Source: Archangium sp. (GTDB lineage Bacteria > Myxococcota > Myxococcia > Myxococcales > Myxococcaceae). Taken from it: DNA of 39,378 nt. Below are positions 17,473 to 26,757 of the stretch, piece after piece. The notes under the pieces were generated by a model. It did not search any database and was not told where the DNA came from. It was given only the letters and a program-made list of their open reading frames with translations. How positions within the stretch are numbered: the first letter of the stretch is position 1; every line of letters starts with the position of its first letter. The position numbers and the translations under genes were made by a program. The DNA lies in assembly GCA_016793585.1 (NCBI GenBank), contig JAEUJR010000860.1, positions 1-39,378 on the forward strand, written 5' to 3'.

Positions 17473-18153
17473 ATGAGATCCAAGGTGATGGTGGTGGCAG
17501 CGATCGTGGCGGTGGTGGGGGCGTTCTGGTTCCTGCGCCCCAACGAGCCGGCAGCGGTGAGCCCGCCCGCCGCGGTTCCCGCTCCCCCGCTTCCGCCCGC
17601 CACGCCGACCGGCGAGCTGGCCGCGACCGCCGACTGTTTGCTCGCGGTCATGGTGAACGAAGGGGAATACGAGTCGGCACGTGAGGCCGACGCAGGCGAC
17701 TTCGCCTGGCAGCCGTGGCTGGGCCCCATCGGCATCGGCTTCGTGTGCGATCGCGGGCAGGGAGAAGGGCGCTGGCTGTCGCGGGCGGAGCTCGAAGCGA
17801 TTCCCCTCGATGGTGGCACCATCGAGAGCGTGATGCTCGCCAACCTCGACCGGCGAATCGGCAACCTTCCCTTCATGCCGGTTCGCGACACGGGCGTGGG
17901 CACCAACGCAAGAGACGATGCCTATGCGGCGAGCCTGCTGCTGCTCGAGTCGGCGTGGCTCGAGATGGATCGCACCGAGGGCTCGGTGCTGGTGGCGGCG
18001 CCGGGCCGAGGGAAGATCTTCGTCGCGCCTGGCGGGCCCGAGCTCGAGAAGCCGCTCAGAACCCTCGCGCAGCAGGCCTTTCAGCTCGAGCCCGACCCGC
18101 TCTACGACGGGGTGCTCGCCCGTCGCGATGGCGGGTGGGAACTGCTCCCGTGA
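17473..18153 (+). CDS. Membrane-anchored DUF1444 (YtpQ-like) protein
   Basis: 226 residues. One membrane helix (VMVVAAIVAVVGAFWFL) is followed by a Pro/Ala linker to about residue 50, then a soluble domain outside the membrane. That domain recalls DUF1444/YtpQ: a GIGFVCD strand, then WLSRAELEAIPL, an ANLDRR helix, and DDAYAASLLLLESAW leading to SVLVAAPGRGKIFVAPG, which parallels that family's VAVPxRD strand. The family has no known enzyme activity. It is divergent from the ASH/vWA gene and 141 nt upstream of pilY1 on the same strand, so it might be made with the pilus genes, though a separate promoter may lie in between. Confidence 0.6.
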   Translation: MRSKVMVVAAIVAVVGAFWFLRPNEPAAVSPPAAVPAPPLPPATPTGELAATADCLLAVMVNEGEYESAREADAGDFAWQPWLGPIGIGFVCDRGQGEGRWLSRAELEAIPLDGGTIESVMLANLDRRIGNLPFMPVRDTGVGTNARDDAYAASLLLLESAWLEMDRTEGSVLVAAPGRGKIFVAPGGPELEKPLRTLAQQAFQLEPDPLYDGVLARRDGGWELLP

Positions 18154-18237
18154 GCTGGGCGCAACCTCTTGCATTGCAGAGTTTTCAGACCCGGAGCGGC
18201 TGCGCCGTAACGGCATGATCCCGTTGGTGACGGCGAC

Positions 18238-18253
18238 TGGCGCGGCCCGTGCG
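18238..18253 (+). promoter_or_regulatory. Possible sigma-54-type -24/-12 promoter upstream of pilY1
   Basis: TGGCGC, five bases, then GTGCG gives GG (18239-18240) and GC (18251-18252) exactly ten bases apart, as in the TGGCRY-N5-TTGCW consensus. Transcription would start near 18264, about 30 bases before the ATG. Pilin genes in myxobacteria can use sigma-54, but in DNA this GC-rich such matches also arise by chance. Confidence 0.3.
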
Positions 18254-18294
18254 TCGCGGCGGCCCGTTGCAGCACCTCCGAGGATCAAGCCGAC

Positions 18295-21200
18295 ATGCGC
18301 TCCCGCCTTCGTTTCTTCCGCTCAAGCCTCGTGTGCTCAGCGCTCGTCGCGACTGCAGCGTCGAGTCAACCCGTCGGGCCGCTGCTGCCCGGCTTCGGCA
18401 GCTCGAGCGCGCCGCCGCGCATGCTCATCATCATGGATACCTCGCGGTCCATGGCCTACGCGCCCAACGGCGACCCGCGGCCCGCGATGGACTTCAGCGC
18501 GAGCGCGGCAGGCGTGACGGGCCCGCTGCTCTGCAACGAGAACGCGGCCGCAGGCACCAGCGCCTCGCATGCCGGCACCTCGGGAAAGACGGCGGCAGAC
18601 GAGGGCCAGAGCATCTCGTTGTCGTGCCCGCCGGGCGATACCATCATCGCCATCGAAGGCGTCTACGGGAAGAAGGTGCAGAACACGCTCTCGTGCTCGG
18701 GCGGGCCGACCGACAACAACACCGCGTGCGGCGGCACGAGCACGATGCAGGGCGGCGCCATTCGCGGGTGGTTGAACGTGTCTTCGCGGCTCGAAGAGCT
18801 GTGCCGCGGCAACGCGAGCTGCACCATCTCGGTGGCCAACACCAACCTCGGGCCCGGCCCGTCGACGGTCGACCCCTGCAACGGCGTCGTCAAACACCTG
18901 CAGGTGAAGTACCGCTGCGGCAGCCTGTCGTGCACCGACGTCGCGACGTCGAACAAGTTCTGCATGGCCAAGCGCGTGCTCTACGAGGCGGTGAACGCCA
19001 ACTCGTCGCTGCTCGAGATCTCGGCGGGCGGCTACTTTCAGACCATCTGGCAGAAGCTGATTCCTCCCACCAACTCGAGCATTCAGACGACGTGCTCGTA
19101 CGACCTGGTGGCCTCGGCCTACGCGGGCGTGGGCCTGCCGGCGAACTCGAGCCTCATCTCTGCCAGGTGGAGCACGAACGCGCTGCCCCCCGCGGCGACG
19201 GGCTTCACCATGCCGGCCTTCGGCACGAACCCCGCCAACTTCGACTACAACACCACCGGCCCGGGCGTGGCGTCTGCGCAGGTCTCGGAGTTTCAGTGCG
19301 CGCCTGAGTCGAACGACCTGGTGAACCACCCGTACGCCGACAACTCGCCGCTTCGAAACAGGTGCGACGCGGCGGCCGCGCCAGCCATCACGGCGCATCG
19401 ATGTTTCGCCGCAGTTCGCCGTGAGCAGGTCGGCGCCCAGGACAAGTACCAGAATACGAACCCGGGCAACGGCACGGTCTCGACGGCCACGGCCTGCACC
19501 CGAATCAACCCGGGCACTGGCGGCTTCCCCGGCAGCAACCTCGTCGCAGAGAGCTGCCTGCCGCCCTCGTACACCAGCGGGCACGCCTACAGCATCGCGC
19601 TGAACTCGGGCGCCTTTCGCGCGAGCACCAACAGCGACTGGGACACCACCGACAGCAACCGCTACTACATTCCACTGGCCACCGTGCAGACCGCGCTCAG
19701 CAACCCCGCGGCGACGTGTGGTGACGCGCCAGGCAACCTCATCAACATGGTGAACGGCTCGGCGCCCGCTGACTTCCCCAGCGGCCCGGCGCTGGCCGTC
19801 GGCTCGTGCACGGCGGGCAACCCGTGCGCCTATCACCGCGTCGGTTCCATGGACTACTCGCGGCCGCTCACCTCGCAGACGCGCTATTGCGACCCTGCCG
19901 CCATGGCGGGGCCCCAGGCCTGCCCGACGGCGGCCTCGCTGGGGAGCGGCTGGGCCGGGCCGACCGCCGGCTCGCCCGTCTCGAACAACAACCTGTCGAT
20001 CGCCGCGCTCGGCGCCGGAGGCACCTGCCCCGCCTCGCTCTGGTTCACCGGCAACTCGGGTGGCTGGAATTGCGGCGGCGCCACTGGCGGCGGCTGCTGG
20101 ATTACCCGCACCGCGCCGGCCAGCTCGACGCCCATGGTCGACTACTCCTGCCCCGGTGGGTACAGCGAGTCGAACGGCATGGCCGTCACCTCGGCCAGCA
20201 CCTGCCGGCACGACCTCACGCGGTACTCCGACGGGCTGACGCTCACCAACTCGGGCACGGGCGGCGCGTACGCCGCGCAGCCGGGCGCCACCTGGAGCGG
20301 CAGCTACCGCTATCGCCTGAGCTACGCATCGGTGCGCGACGGCCTCGCCTCGTGCGTCGCGAACGGCAGTGTGTCGACGGTGACGAACTCGGGGGCTGGT
20401 TACCGGTTCCCCGCCGACAGCGTTCACGTCAGCAGCTACGCCGGTGGTTTTCCGATGGGCTGCGGCAACGCGGCGAGCGGCAACGAAGGCACCGCGACCC
20501 GCTGTCAGGTTCAGGGCAACTCGTACGCTCCCGCCGACGTCGCCGCGAACGGCGGGGTTGCGCTGGGCAGGTACTACTCCGACAGCGGAACGGTGGAGTG
20601 CGAGGTGCAGCTGCGCACCGTCACCTATCGCCAGGACCGCGGGCCGAACGCCGGCACGCCGTACTGCACGTACCAGTTGATTCCACAGACCTATACGCAG
20701 AGCGCGCCCTTCTGCAGGTACGAGCGCTTCGTGTACCGGTTTGCGCGCAATCAGCTGCGCATCTGGTCGACGTACAACGCTGGCGACTACCGCGGAACGA
20801 TGCGGCCGACCGAGCTCACGTACCCGGCGACGGCAGACGACCCGAACAAGCGCTGCGGCGGCGTGCCGTCACCCCACGCGAGCTGGTCTGCGGCGACGGG
20901 CTTCACGCTCGGCGTTCAACCGGCGGGGCCCACCACCGGCACCTACGCCGCGCGCCAGTACTCGACGATGACGGCGGTCGCGGCCAGGGCCTGCGCCGTC
21001 GAGCTCGCGCCGGGTGAGAACGGGTGCCCGGCGGCTGCGAACGGCGTGGCGCGCTGCAAGCTGCGCTGGTCGGGGCCCGGCAACAACCGGTTCCGCTACC
21101 AGGTGGGCGGCATGAAGACGCCGCCCGTCTATCGCAGCCCGACGGACAACACCTCGAGCCCCCTGTTCGACAACGGCAACGGCAACACCTCGGCGCCCAT

Positions 21201-24200
21201 CTTCTGCCCCGTGGGAGACCCACAGCCTCAAGCCAGCGCCGCGCCCGAGAACCTCGGTGACGCTGCGTACGCGAGCACGGTGACGAGCTGGTGCAAGACG
21301 ACGAACACGGCGGGCGTCGGCGCCGGGGTCGCGGCCACGCCTGCCGCCTGGGAGCCCGCGAAGTACGTCGCCGACGTCTTCCACGCCACCGCGACGAACC
21401 CGGCGGGCTCGTTCAACACGCCCACGGGGGTGCAGCGCTACCAGGGCGTCAACATCGCGCCGTCGACCGACCAGCCCTGGGGCATGACTCCGCCGTTCAG
21501 CAACGGCGACCAGCACCAGCCGAAGCTGCGGGGAACCAAGCTGACGGGCTTGAGCGTGTTGCCGCCGTACTTCGGCGTCGTCGCCGACCTCAACGCGCCG
21601 TCGTTCGCGCGCTGGGCCTTCGACCCGACGCCCGCCGCTCCGTCGAGCGGTGACGAGATCGCCGCCGAAGACCCGTTGCCGCTCTTCGACGCGTGGGGCG
21701 CGGGCAACCCGGCCGGCCTGCGAATGCCCGACCTGGGCGACATCACCCCGCTCGCGGGCGCGCTCGACGGCGCCAAGCAGTACATCACCGCGGCGCGCGC
21801 GGGCGACGGCGTGGCGGGGTGCCGCCGCTACTCCATCATGCTGTTGACCGACGGCCTCGAGAGCCCGCTCGACATCGGCAACGACCCACGCACGAAGATC
21901 GACGAGCTGCGGGCCATGGGCGTCGACACCTACGTCATCGGCTTCGGCAACGGCGCGGCGGGCGCGGGGCTGCTCAACGAGATGGCGCAGCGGGCTGGTA
22001 CTTCGGTCAACCCGGTGACGTTGGCGACCGACCCGGGCGGCGTGGCGTACGACGCGACGAACTACAACTCGCTCACTCGCGCGGTCAGCCGCATCATCGG
22101 CGATCAGCTGCGGGGCGTGTTCACGCGCTCGCGCCCGTCGATCTCCTCGGACGGCGCGCGGGTGTACTCGGCGTACTTCTCGAACCTGAGCGGAGGAGCC
22201 GCGGGCGCAGGCGGCCTCGAGTTCAAGGGCCACGTCGACGCCTTCGTGGTGGGCAGCACCGGCGCCGTCGCGAGCACGCCGCTGTGGCGCTTCGACCAGA
22301 AGCTCAACGGCATGACCGTGAATGACTGGTTCGCCGACGCGAACATGCCGGCCTCGGGCAGGCCGCGGTACCTCTTCACCCGCGTGCCCGGCCGCAGCCG
22401 GTTCGACCCCTTCGAAGAGGTCGGCTCGTGCTCGAACCCGGCAGACGATCTCGTCAAAGAGCTCAACCGCTGCGGGCCCAACGTCAGCGGTGGCTTCAAC
22501 GGCGACAGTGACTGCGACACCGTCGAGGCCTGCGGCAGCGACGCCCGCGACCGCGCGAACCAGATCATTCGTTTCGTGCGCAACGACCGCCCCGCGCCCA
22601 ACAACGGCCGCTTCGTCGACGACCTGGTGGCGAACAACGTGGTGGCGACGAAGGAGTCGCGCATCTCCGACGTGTTCCACTCGAACCCGTTCCTCGTCGG
22701 GCGCCCCTCGGCCACCCCGTCGTGGACCAACCCCACCGCCGGCATCGCCGAAGCGGCCGAGTTCTCGGGCACCGACACCACCTCGGCCTACGCGGCGTTC
22801 AAGGCCCGCCCCGACTATCGCGGCCGCGCCGACCTCACGCCCCGGCTCAACCTCACGACGCGCGAGCCGTTGCTCTTCGTGCAGTCGAACACCGGCACCG
22901 TGCACGCCATTCGCGAAGACCTGACGCAGACCGACCCGGGCACGTTGACGGCCAACGTCGGCACCGAGAAGTGGGCGTATGTGCCGAGGCAGTCACTGCA
23001 GAAGCTCGACAAGAGCCTGGTGAGCCGCCGGTTCCTGGCAGACGGCTCCTTCGCGGCCGCCGACGTGTGCTTCGAGAAGCTGGGCTGCGAGCGCGCCGAC
23101 GGCAACTTCGACCCCAGCCAGCCGGTTCATGGTGGCTGGTTCACGTTGCTCGTAGGCGGCCTCGGCCGGCTGGGCCCGCACCTGTTCGCGATGGACATCA
23201 CCGACCCGCGCCGGCCGGTGTGGCTGTGGGACTTCAACCCGAACCCGGCGAACCTCAACGACGACAACATGGGCGACACCTTGTCGGCGCCGGTCATCGC
23301 GCGCGTGAACGTGCACAACAAAGCCTACGAGTGGGGGGTGTTCGTGGGCGGTGGCTTCCGCGAGACGCAGGCCTCGTGGGACAACTGCGACTACGGCGTG
23401 GGCACCGGCTCGAACGTCGCGCGTGAAGGCACCTCTGACGACAACACCGGCAACGCCTACTACGTGCTCGACGCGAACCCGGGCGGCAGCGGCACCCGCA
23501 GCCACGCGGCGGTCTTCAGCCACGGCGGCCACCAGAGCAAGTGGTGCATTCCCTCGTTCAACAAGCTGCGTGACAACGCGCCGCCGCACGCGGTGCTGCC
23601 CAACGTGCAGAAGAACAACGTGCCCGGCCGGTTGCGCGTGTGGCGCCCGAACGAGGGCTCGCGCGCCTATGCGGCGTACTTCGGTGACACCGACGGCAAG
23701 CTCTGGCGGTCGCGCGTGACGAGCGACGACATCGAGAAGTGGGCGCCGGGGGTGTTCTTCAACCCCTTCGACGTCTCGGCGGCCTGCGTGGCCGACGCGG
23801 CCAGCCGCAGCTTCACGCTGTACCCGTTGCCCGACCAGTGGGGCGGCACCGTGCCGCCGGCGTCGGGCAGCCTGCCCCTCGCCGCGCCGCTGCAGGCCGA
23901 CGGGTTGCCGAAGTACTTCACGCGGCCGTTCCTCGCCGTCGACGACGTCGGCGCCTCGTCGACGGGCGCGATGATGCTGTACGCCGGGTCGGGTGACGTC
24001 ACCCACCCCGAGGTGCGCCCGGTGCAGAACTACTTCTGGGCCATCGAGGATCGGGTGACGACGTCGCTGGCCAACGCCGACGCGGCTCCGGGGCAGTGCG
24101 CCGGCATTCCGCGCTGGGGCTACTCGTTGGACAAGGGCGCGGGCGAGAAGGTGCTGGGCGACCCCGCCATCATCGGCACCAACATCATCGTGGCGGTCTA

Positions 24201-24531
24201 CGTGCCCTACGGCGGCGCGGGCGGTTGCGGCCAGGCGGGCTACAGCAAGCTCTACTGCTTCAACCGCGCGACGGGCGAGCCGCAGTTCTGTCTGGCCGAC
24301 AACACCAACTGCACCGCCTCGGACGCCGCGTGCGATCAGAACTCCACGACGGTGTCAGGGCAGCGCATGTCGAGGTTCGTGCGCGCCGGCCAGGGCATCA
24401 TCAGCGACCTGCGCGCGGTGGGGAACACCATCGTCTTCACCACCTCGACGACCCCCGACACGCCGAACCAGGTCGGCGTCATCAACGCGAACGTGCCGTT
24501 CCGCATCAAGAGCTGGAGACGGGTGCGATGA
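18295..24531 (+). CDS. pilY1: PilY1-type pilus tip protein with split vWA domain and lectin-like insert
   Basis: 2,078 residues, against about 1,160 for Pseudomonas PilY1. A signal peptide covers about residues 1-24. A vWA domain begins at 40 with the metal site DTSRS (Asp48, Ser50, Ser52) and resumes with LLTDG at 1183-1187, so some 1,100 residues with about 39 Cys are inserted. Residues 106-208 of the insert look like a SUEL/rhamnose-binding lectin: LSCPPGD, VYGKK, CRGNASC, DPCNG and a final VKYRC. After the vWA come a DSDCD acidic cluster (1404-1408) and QIIRFVRND (1423-1431), then the conserved PilY1 beta-propeller from about 1517 to the end, with EPLLFVQSNTGTVHAI and GDTLSAPVIA. PilY1 and minor pilins prime type IV pilus assembly and remain at the tip. 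The stop overlaps the first pilin gene as ATGA. Confidence 0.9.
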   Translation: MRSRLRFFRSSLVCSALVATAASSQPVGPLLPGFGSSSAPPRMLIIMDTSRSMAYAPNGDPRPAMDFSASAAGVTGPLLCNENAAAGTSASHAGTSGKTAADEGQSISLSCPPGDTIIAIEGVYGKKVQNTLSCSGGPTDNNTACGGTSTMQGGAIRGWLNVSSRLEELCRGNASCTISVANTNLGPGPSTVDPCNGVVKHLQVKYRCGSLSCTDVATSNKFCMAKRVLYEAVNANSSLLEISAGGYFQTIWQKLIPPTNSSIQTTCSYDLVASAYAGVGLPANSSLISARWSTNALPPAATGFTMPAFGTNPANFDYNTTGPGVASAQVSEFQCAPESNDLVNHPYADNSPLRNRCDAAAAPAITAHRCFAAVRREQVGAQDKYQNTNPGNGTVSTATACTRINPGTGGFPGSNLVAESCLPPSYTSGHAYSIALNSGAFRASTNSDWDTTDSNRYYIPLATVQTALSNPAATCGDAPGNLINMVNGSAPADFPSGPALAVGSCTAGNPCAYHRVGSMDYSRPLTSQTRYCDPAAMAGPQACPTAASLGSGWAGPTAGSPVSNNNLSIAALGAGGTCPASLWFTGNSGGWNCGGATGGGCWITRTAPASSTPMVDYSCPGGYSESNGMAVTSASTCRHDLTRYSDGLTLTNSGTGGAYAAQPGATWSGSYRYRLSYASVRDGLASCVANGSVSTVTNSGAGYRFPADSVHVSSYAGGFPMGCGNAASGNEGTATRCQVQGNSYAPADVAANGGVALGRYYSDSGTVECEVQLRTVTYRQDRGPNAGTPYCTYQLIPQTYTQSAPFCRYERFVYRFARNQLRIWSTYNAGDYRGTMRPTELTYPATADDPNKRCGGVPSPHASWSAATGFTLGVQPAGPTTGTYAARQYSTMTAVAARACAVELAPGENGCPAAANGVARCKLRWSGPGNNRFRYQVGGMKTPPVYRSPTDNTSSPLFDNGNGNTSAPIFCPVGDPQPQASAAPENLGDAAYASTVTSWCKTTNTAGVGAGVAATPAAWEPAKYVADVFHATATNPAGSFNTPTGVQRYQGVNIAPSTDQPWGMTPPFSNGDQHQPKLRGTKLTGLSVLPPYFGVVADLNAPSFARWAFDPTPAAPSSGDEIAAEDPLPLFDAWGAGNPAGLRMPDLGDITPLAGALDGAKQYITAARAGDGVAGCRRYSIMLLTDGLESPLDIGNDPRTKIDELRAMGVDTYVIGFGNGAAGAGLLNEMAQRAGTSVNPVTLATDPGGVAYDATNYNSLTRAVSRIIGDQLRGVFTRSRPSISSDGARVYSAYFSNLSGGAAGAGGLEFKGHVDAFVVGSTGAVASTPLWRFDQKLNGMTVNDWFADANMPASGRPRYLFTRVPGRSRFDPFEEVGSCSNPADDLVKELNRCGPNVSGGFNGDSDCDTVEACGSDARDRANQIIRFVRNDRPAPNNGRFVDDLVANNVVATKESRISDVFHSNPFLVGRPSATPSWTNPTAGIAEAAEFSGTDTTSAYAAFKARPDYRGRADLTPRLNLTTREPLLFVQSNTGTVHAIREDLTQTDPGTLTANVGTEKWAYVPRQSLQKLDKSLVSRRFLADGSFAAADVCFEKLGCERADGNFDPSQPVHGGWFTLLVGGLGRLGPHLFAMDITDPRRPVWLWDFNPNPANLNDDNMGDTLSAPVIARVNVHNKAYEWGVFVGGGFRETQASWDNCDYGVGTGSNVAREGTSDDNTGNAYYVLDANPGGSGTRSHAAVFSHGGHQSKWCIPSFNKLRDNAPPHAVLPNVQKNNVPGRLRVWRPNEGSRAYAAYFGDTDGKLWRSRVTSDDIEKWAPGVFFNPFDVSAACVADAASRSFTLYPLPDQWGGTVPPASGSLPLAAPLQADGLPKYFTRPFLAVDDVGASSTGAMMLYAGSGDVTHPEVRPVQNYFWAIEDRVTTSLANADAAPGQCAGIPRWGYSLDKGAGEKVLGDPAIIGTNIIVAVYVPYGGAGGCGQAGYSKLYCFNRATGEPQFCLADNTNCTASDAACDQNSTTVSGQRMSRFVRAGQGIISDLRAVGNTIVFTTSTTPDTPNQVGVINANVPFRIKSWRRVR

Positions 24532-25118
24532 GGCGCCGCGGCGTCAGCCTGCTCGAGGCGGTGGTGGTGGTGGCCATCATCGCCCTCATCTCGGCCCTCG
24601 CGGCCCCCAACCTGCTGCGGCTCATTCAGCGCAGCCGCGTCGTCAACGTCGGGAAGGAGTTCGGGTCGATCTTCGTCAACGCCCGTACCCAGGCGGTGAC
24701 GCGCGGCTTCCCGTCGACCGTCTGCCTCTCTGGCCCCGCGTTCGCGACGTTTCCCAACCAGGTGCGCATGGTGCGCAAGGCGGTGGCGTTGGCACCCGGA
24801 GCGGTGGTGACGCCAGACGTCGCCGGCATCGCGCCCGCCGACTTTCCGCTCGAGAACTGGTTTCCCAGCGAGCGCGTCGTCTTTGCCTTCGCGCCGGACA
24901 TGGGCGTGGCGGCCACGGCGTCGGTGCAGGTGGCCTTCGACATGAACGGCGTGCCGACGGTGTTCACCGCGGCCGACTGCCAGCCCGCGACGGCGCGCAC
25001 GCCGGTCGCCTTCGCCGGGGCGCCCGCGAGCGTCGAGTTCCTGCTGACGGTGTCGGGCGACGCCTCCATCACCCAGATCGTGCGACTGCGCAGTGACGGG
25101 TCGCTGGAGTACCCATGA
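24528..25118 (+). CDS. GspH/FimT (FimU-type) minor pilin
   Basis: 196 residues. The class III signal is MRRRG|VSLLE: prepilin peptidase would cut after Gly5 and methylate the new N-terminus, and Glu at +5 is present. A single hydrophobic helix (AVVVVAIIALISALAAPNLL) follows, then a GspH-type globular domain with two Cys. It is inserted in the inner membrane before joining the pilus-priming complex. The start is set by the ATGA overlap with pilY1 and the stop overlaps the next pilin gene likewise, so translation is coupled along the operon. Confidence 0.88.
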   Translation: MRRRGVSLLEAVVVVAIIALISALAAPNLLRLIQRSRVVNVGKEFGSIFVNARTQAVTRGFPSTVCLSGPAFATFPNQVRMVRKAVALAPGAVVTPDVAGIAPADFPLENWFPSERVVFAFAPDMGVAATASVQVAFDMNGVPTVFTAADCQPATARTPVAFAGAPASVEFLLTVSGDASITQIVRLRSDGSLEYP

Positions 25119-25582
25119 GCCGCCGTGGCTTCACGATTCTCGAGCTGTTGATCGCAGGCTCCCTCTTCCTGCTCGGCGTCGTCGGCATCACGACGATGAT
25201 CATCTACTCGTCGCAGCTGGCCAGCGTGGCGACCGCGCGCGACAACATGACGAGGCTCGCCTCGCGCGTGCATCAAGACATGGTGCAGCGCGGCTACGAC
25301 GGCGTGAGCGACGGCGTGACGACCATCACCAACCTCACCGACCCGCAGGGCCGCGCCATCACCATCACCGTGACGGTGGCCTCGACGACGTCTCCCGTGA
25401 CGGGCTGCAACGCGCTGCTGACGGCCAACCCGCTGCCCCCGGTGCAGACCTGCTGCGGGCCGGGCAACGTCTGCTGCCGGCTGGTCACGACCTCGTCGCA
25501 GTGGCGAGAGATGGTGGGCGGCAGCCTCGCGTTGACCGCGCCCCTCGTGATGCAGAGCTTCGTCACCAGGGGGTGCCCGTGA
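25115..25582 (+). CDS. PilV-type minor pilin
   Basis: 155 residues with the signal MSRRG|FTILE (cleavage after Gly5, Glu at +5) and one hydrophobic N-terminal helix. The size and position, between FimU-type and PilW-type genes, suggest PilV. The small globular part has a dense Cys cluster (TCCGPGNVCCRL), unusual for a pilin and able to form disulfides. It overlaps both neighbours by 4 nt (ATGA before, GTGA after). Assignment to PilV rests mainly on gene order. Confidence 0.8.
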   Translation: MSRRGFTILELLIAGSLFLLGVVGITTMIIYSSQLASVATARDNMTRLASRVHQDMVQRGYDGVSDGVTTITNLTDPQGRAITITVTVASTTSPVTGCNALLTANPLPPVQTCCGPGNVCCRLVTTSSQWREMVGGSLALTAPLVMQSFVTRGCP

Positions 25583-26757
25583 ACGCGCGCAGGGGCCTCA
25601 CGCTGCTCGAGCTGATGATCGGCCTGTCGCTCGCCAGCATCATCTCGCTCATGATCGCCGTCGTCTCAGCGCAGCTGATGCAGGCCGGCGTGGGGAACGC
25701 ACGGGCCCGCGAGGCCGAGGCGAGGGTGGGGTTGGCGCTCGCGGTGCTCGATCGCTCCATCGGGAACGCGGGCGTCGGCTTCGTCGACTCGCGCTACGCG
25801 TTTCGCATCTACAACAACCTGCCCGCGGGCTCGCTGGCCGTGAAGGTCGTGGGCGGGAACCTGCCGGTCGTCGCGAAGGGCGGGGCGGCGGCGGGCATCG
25901 TCGAGAACACCGACGTCTTCGAGGTGAGCTTCGACGATCAGACGATTCGGCGCGCGGGCGTGATCGTGCCGAGCTCGACGGTGGCGTGCGCAGGCGACAC
26001 CTGCTCGGTGACGCTCGCGACGGGCGACCCGTTTCTCGACACCGAGCTGACCGCCATCGGCGGGGCAGCCGGAGTCGACACGGGGCCGCTGGTGCTCTTC
26101 ACCAACGATCAGGGCCGCTCGTGTCTGGGGCGGGCGAAGGGGCCGACCGGTGCGCCGCCGCTCGCCGCCTCGCCCCGCATCGACTTCGTGATGAAGACCG
26201 AGGACGGCACCAACGCCGTCGCCCCGGTGCAGGCGCGCTGGGGTGGGGCGAACGTGAACTGCCCTCAGGCCGGAGACGCCGTGTACGCGCTGGGGCGCCG
26301 GCGCCGCTTCATGGTCTGGCAGGAGGCGAACGGCGCGAACCTGGGCCTGTACAGCCAGGAGGCGAACGTGGCGCTCGGCGGCTCTTCGGGCCTGTTCCCC
26401 AACACCGCGCCGGTGCTCGCGGTCTCCGAGGTCGAGAACCTGCAGGTGGCGCCGTCGCTCGCCAACCCGGGGCTGGCGCCGGGGCCGCTCGGCTGCAGCC
26501 AGGCGTTGTGCCGCTGCAACGACGCGCCTGCGCCGGGCTGTGTGCTCGACGCCAGCGATCACCCACCCAATGGAACCGATCGCCGCTCGAACGTGAGGCT
26601 CGTCAGCCTCGAGCTGACGCAGCGCGCGGGCTTGCGCCAGAACGCCTCGCAGCCCCGAAGCTACGATTGGCCGGGCCCGACCCCCGTCGACAACGTCTTC
26701 CGCGTGCGTGGCGAGACGACCATCTCGTTGGTGAACATGTTCCTGGTGACGCAATGA
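25579..26757 (+). CDS. PilW-type minor pilin
   Basis: 392 residues from the GTG at 25579, which overlaps the previous TGA. The signal is VNARRG|LTLLE with Glu at +5, followed by the helix LMIGLSLASIISLMIAVVSA. The large C-terminal domain is typical of PilW, the biggest of the minor pilins. It includes DVFEVSFDD and several Cys pairs (CAGDTC, CSQALCRC). Frames opening further upstream overlap the PilV gene and have no signal. It would join PilV, PilX, FimU and PilY1 in the tip complex. Confidence 0.85.
   Translation: MNARRGLTLLELMIGLSLASIISLMIAVVSAQLMQAGVGNARAREAEARVGLALAVLDRSIGNAGVGFVDSRYAFRIYNNLPAGSLAVKVVGGNLPVVAKGGAAAGIVENTDVFEVSFDDQTIRRAGVIVPSSTVACAGDTCSVTLATGDPFLDTELTAIGGAAGVDTGPLVLFTNDQGRSCLGRAKGPTGAPPLAASPRIDFVMKTEDGTNAVAPVQARWGGANVNCPQAGDAVYALGRRRRFMVWQEANGANLGLYSQEANVALGGSSGLFPNTAPVLAVSEVENLQVAPSLANPGLAPGPLGCSQALCRCNDAPAPGCVLDASDHPPNGTDRRSNVRLVSLELTQRAGLRQNASQPRSYDWPGPTPVDNVFRVRGETTISLVNMFLVTQ

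Noticed and set aside
18337..22905. Long antisense open frames (about 700 residues each) opposite pilY1
   Set aside because: They arise from high G/C at third positions; there is no ribosome site, signal or known motif.
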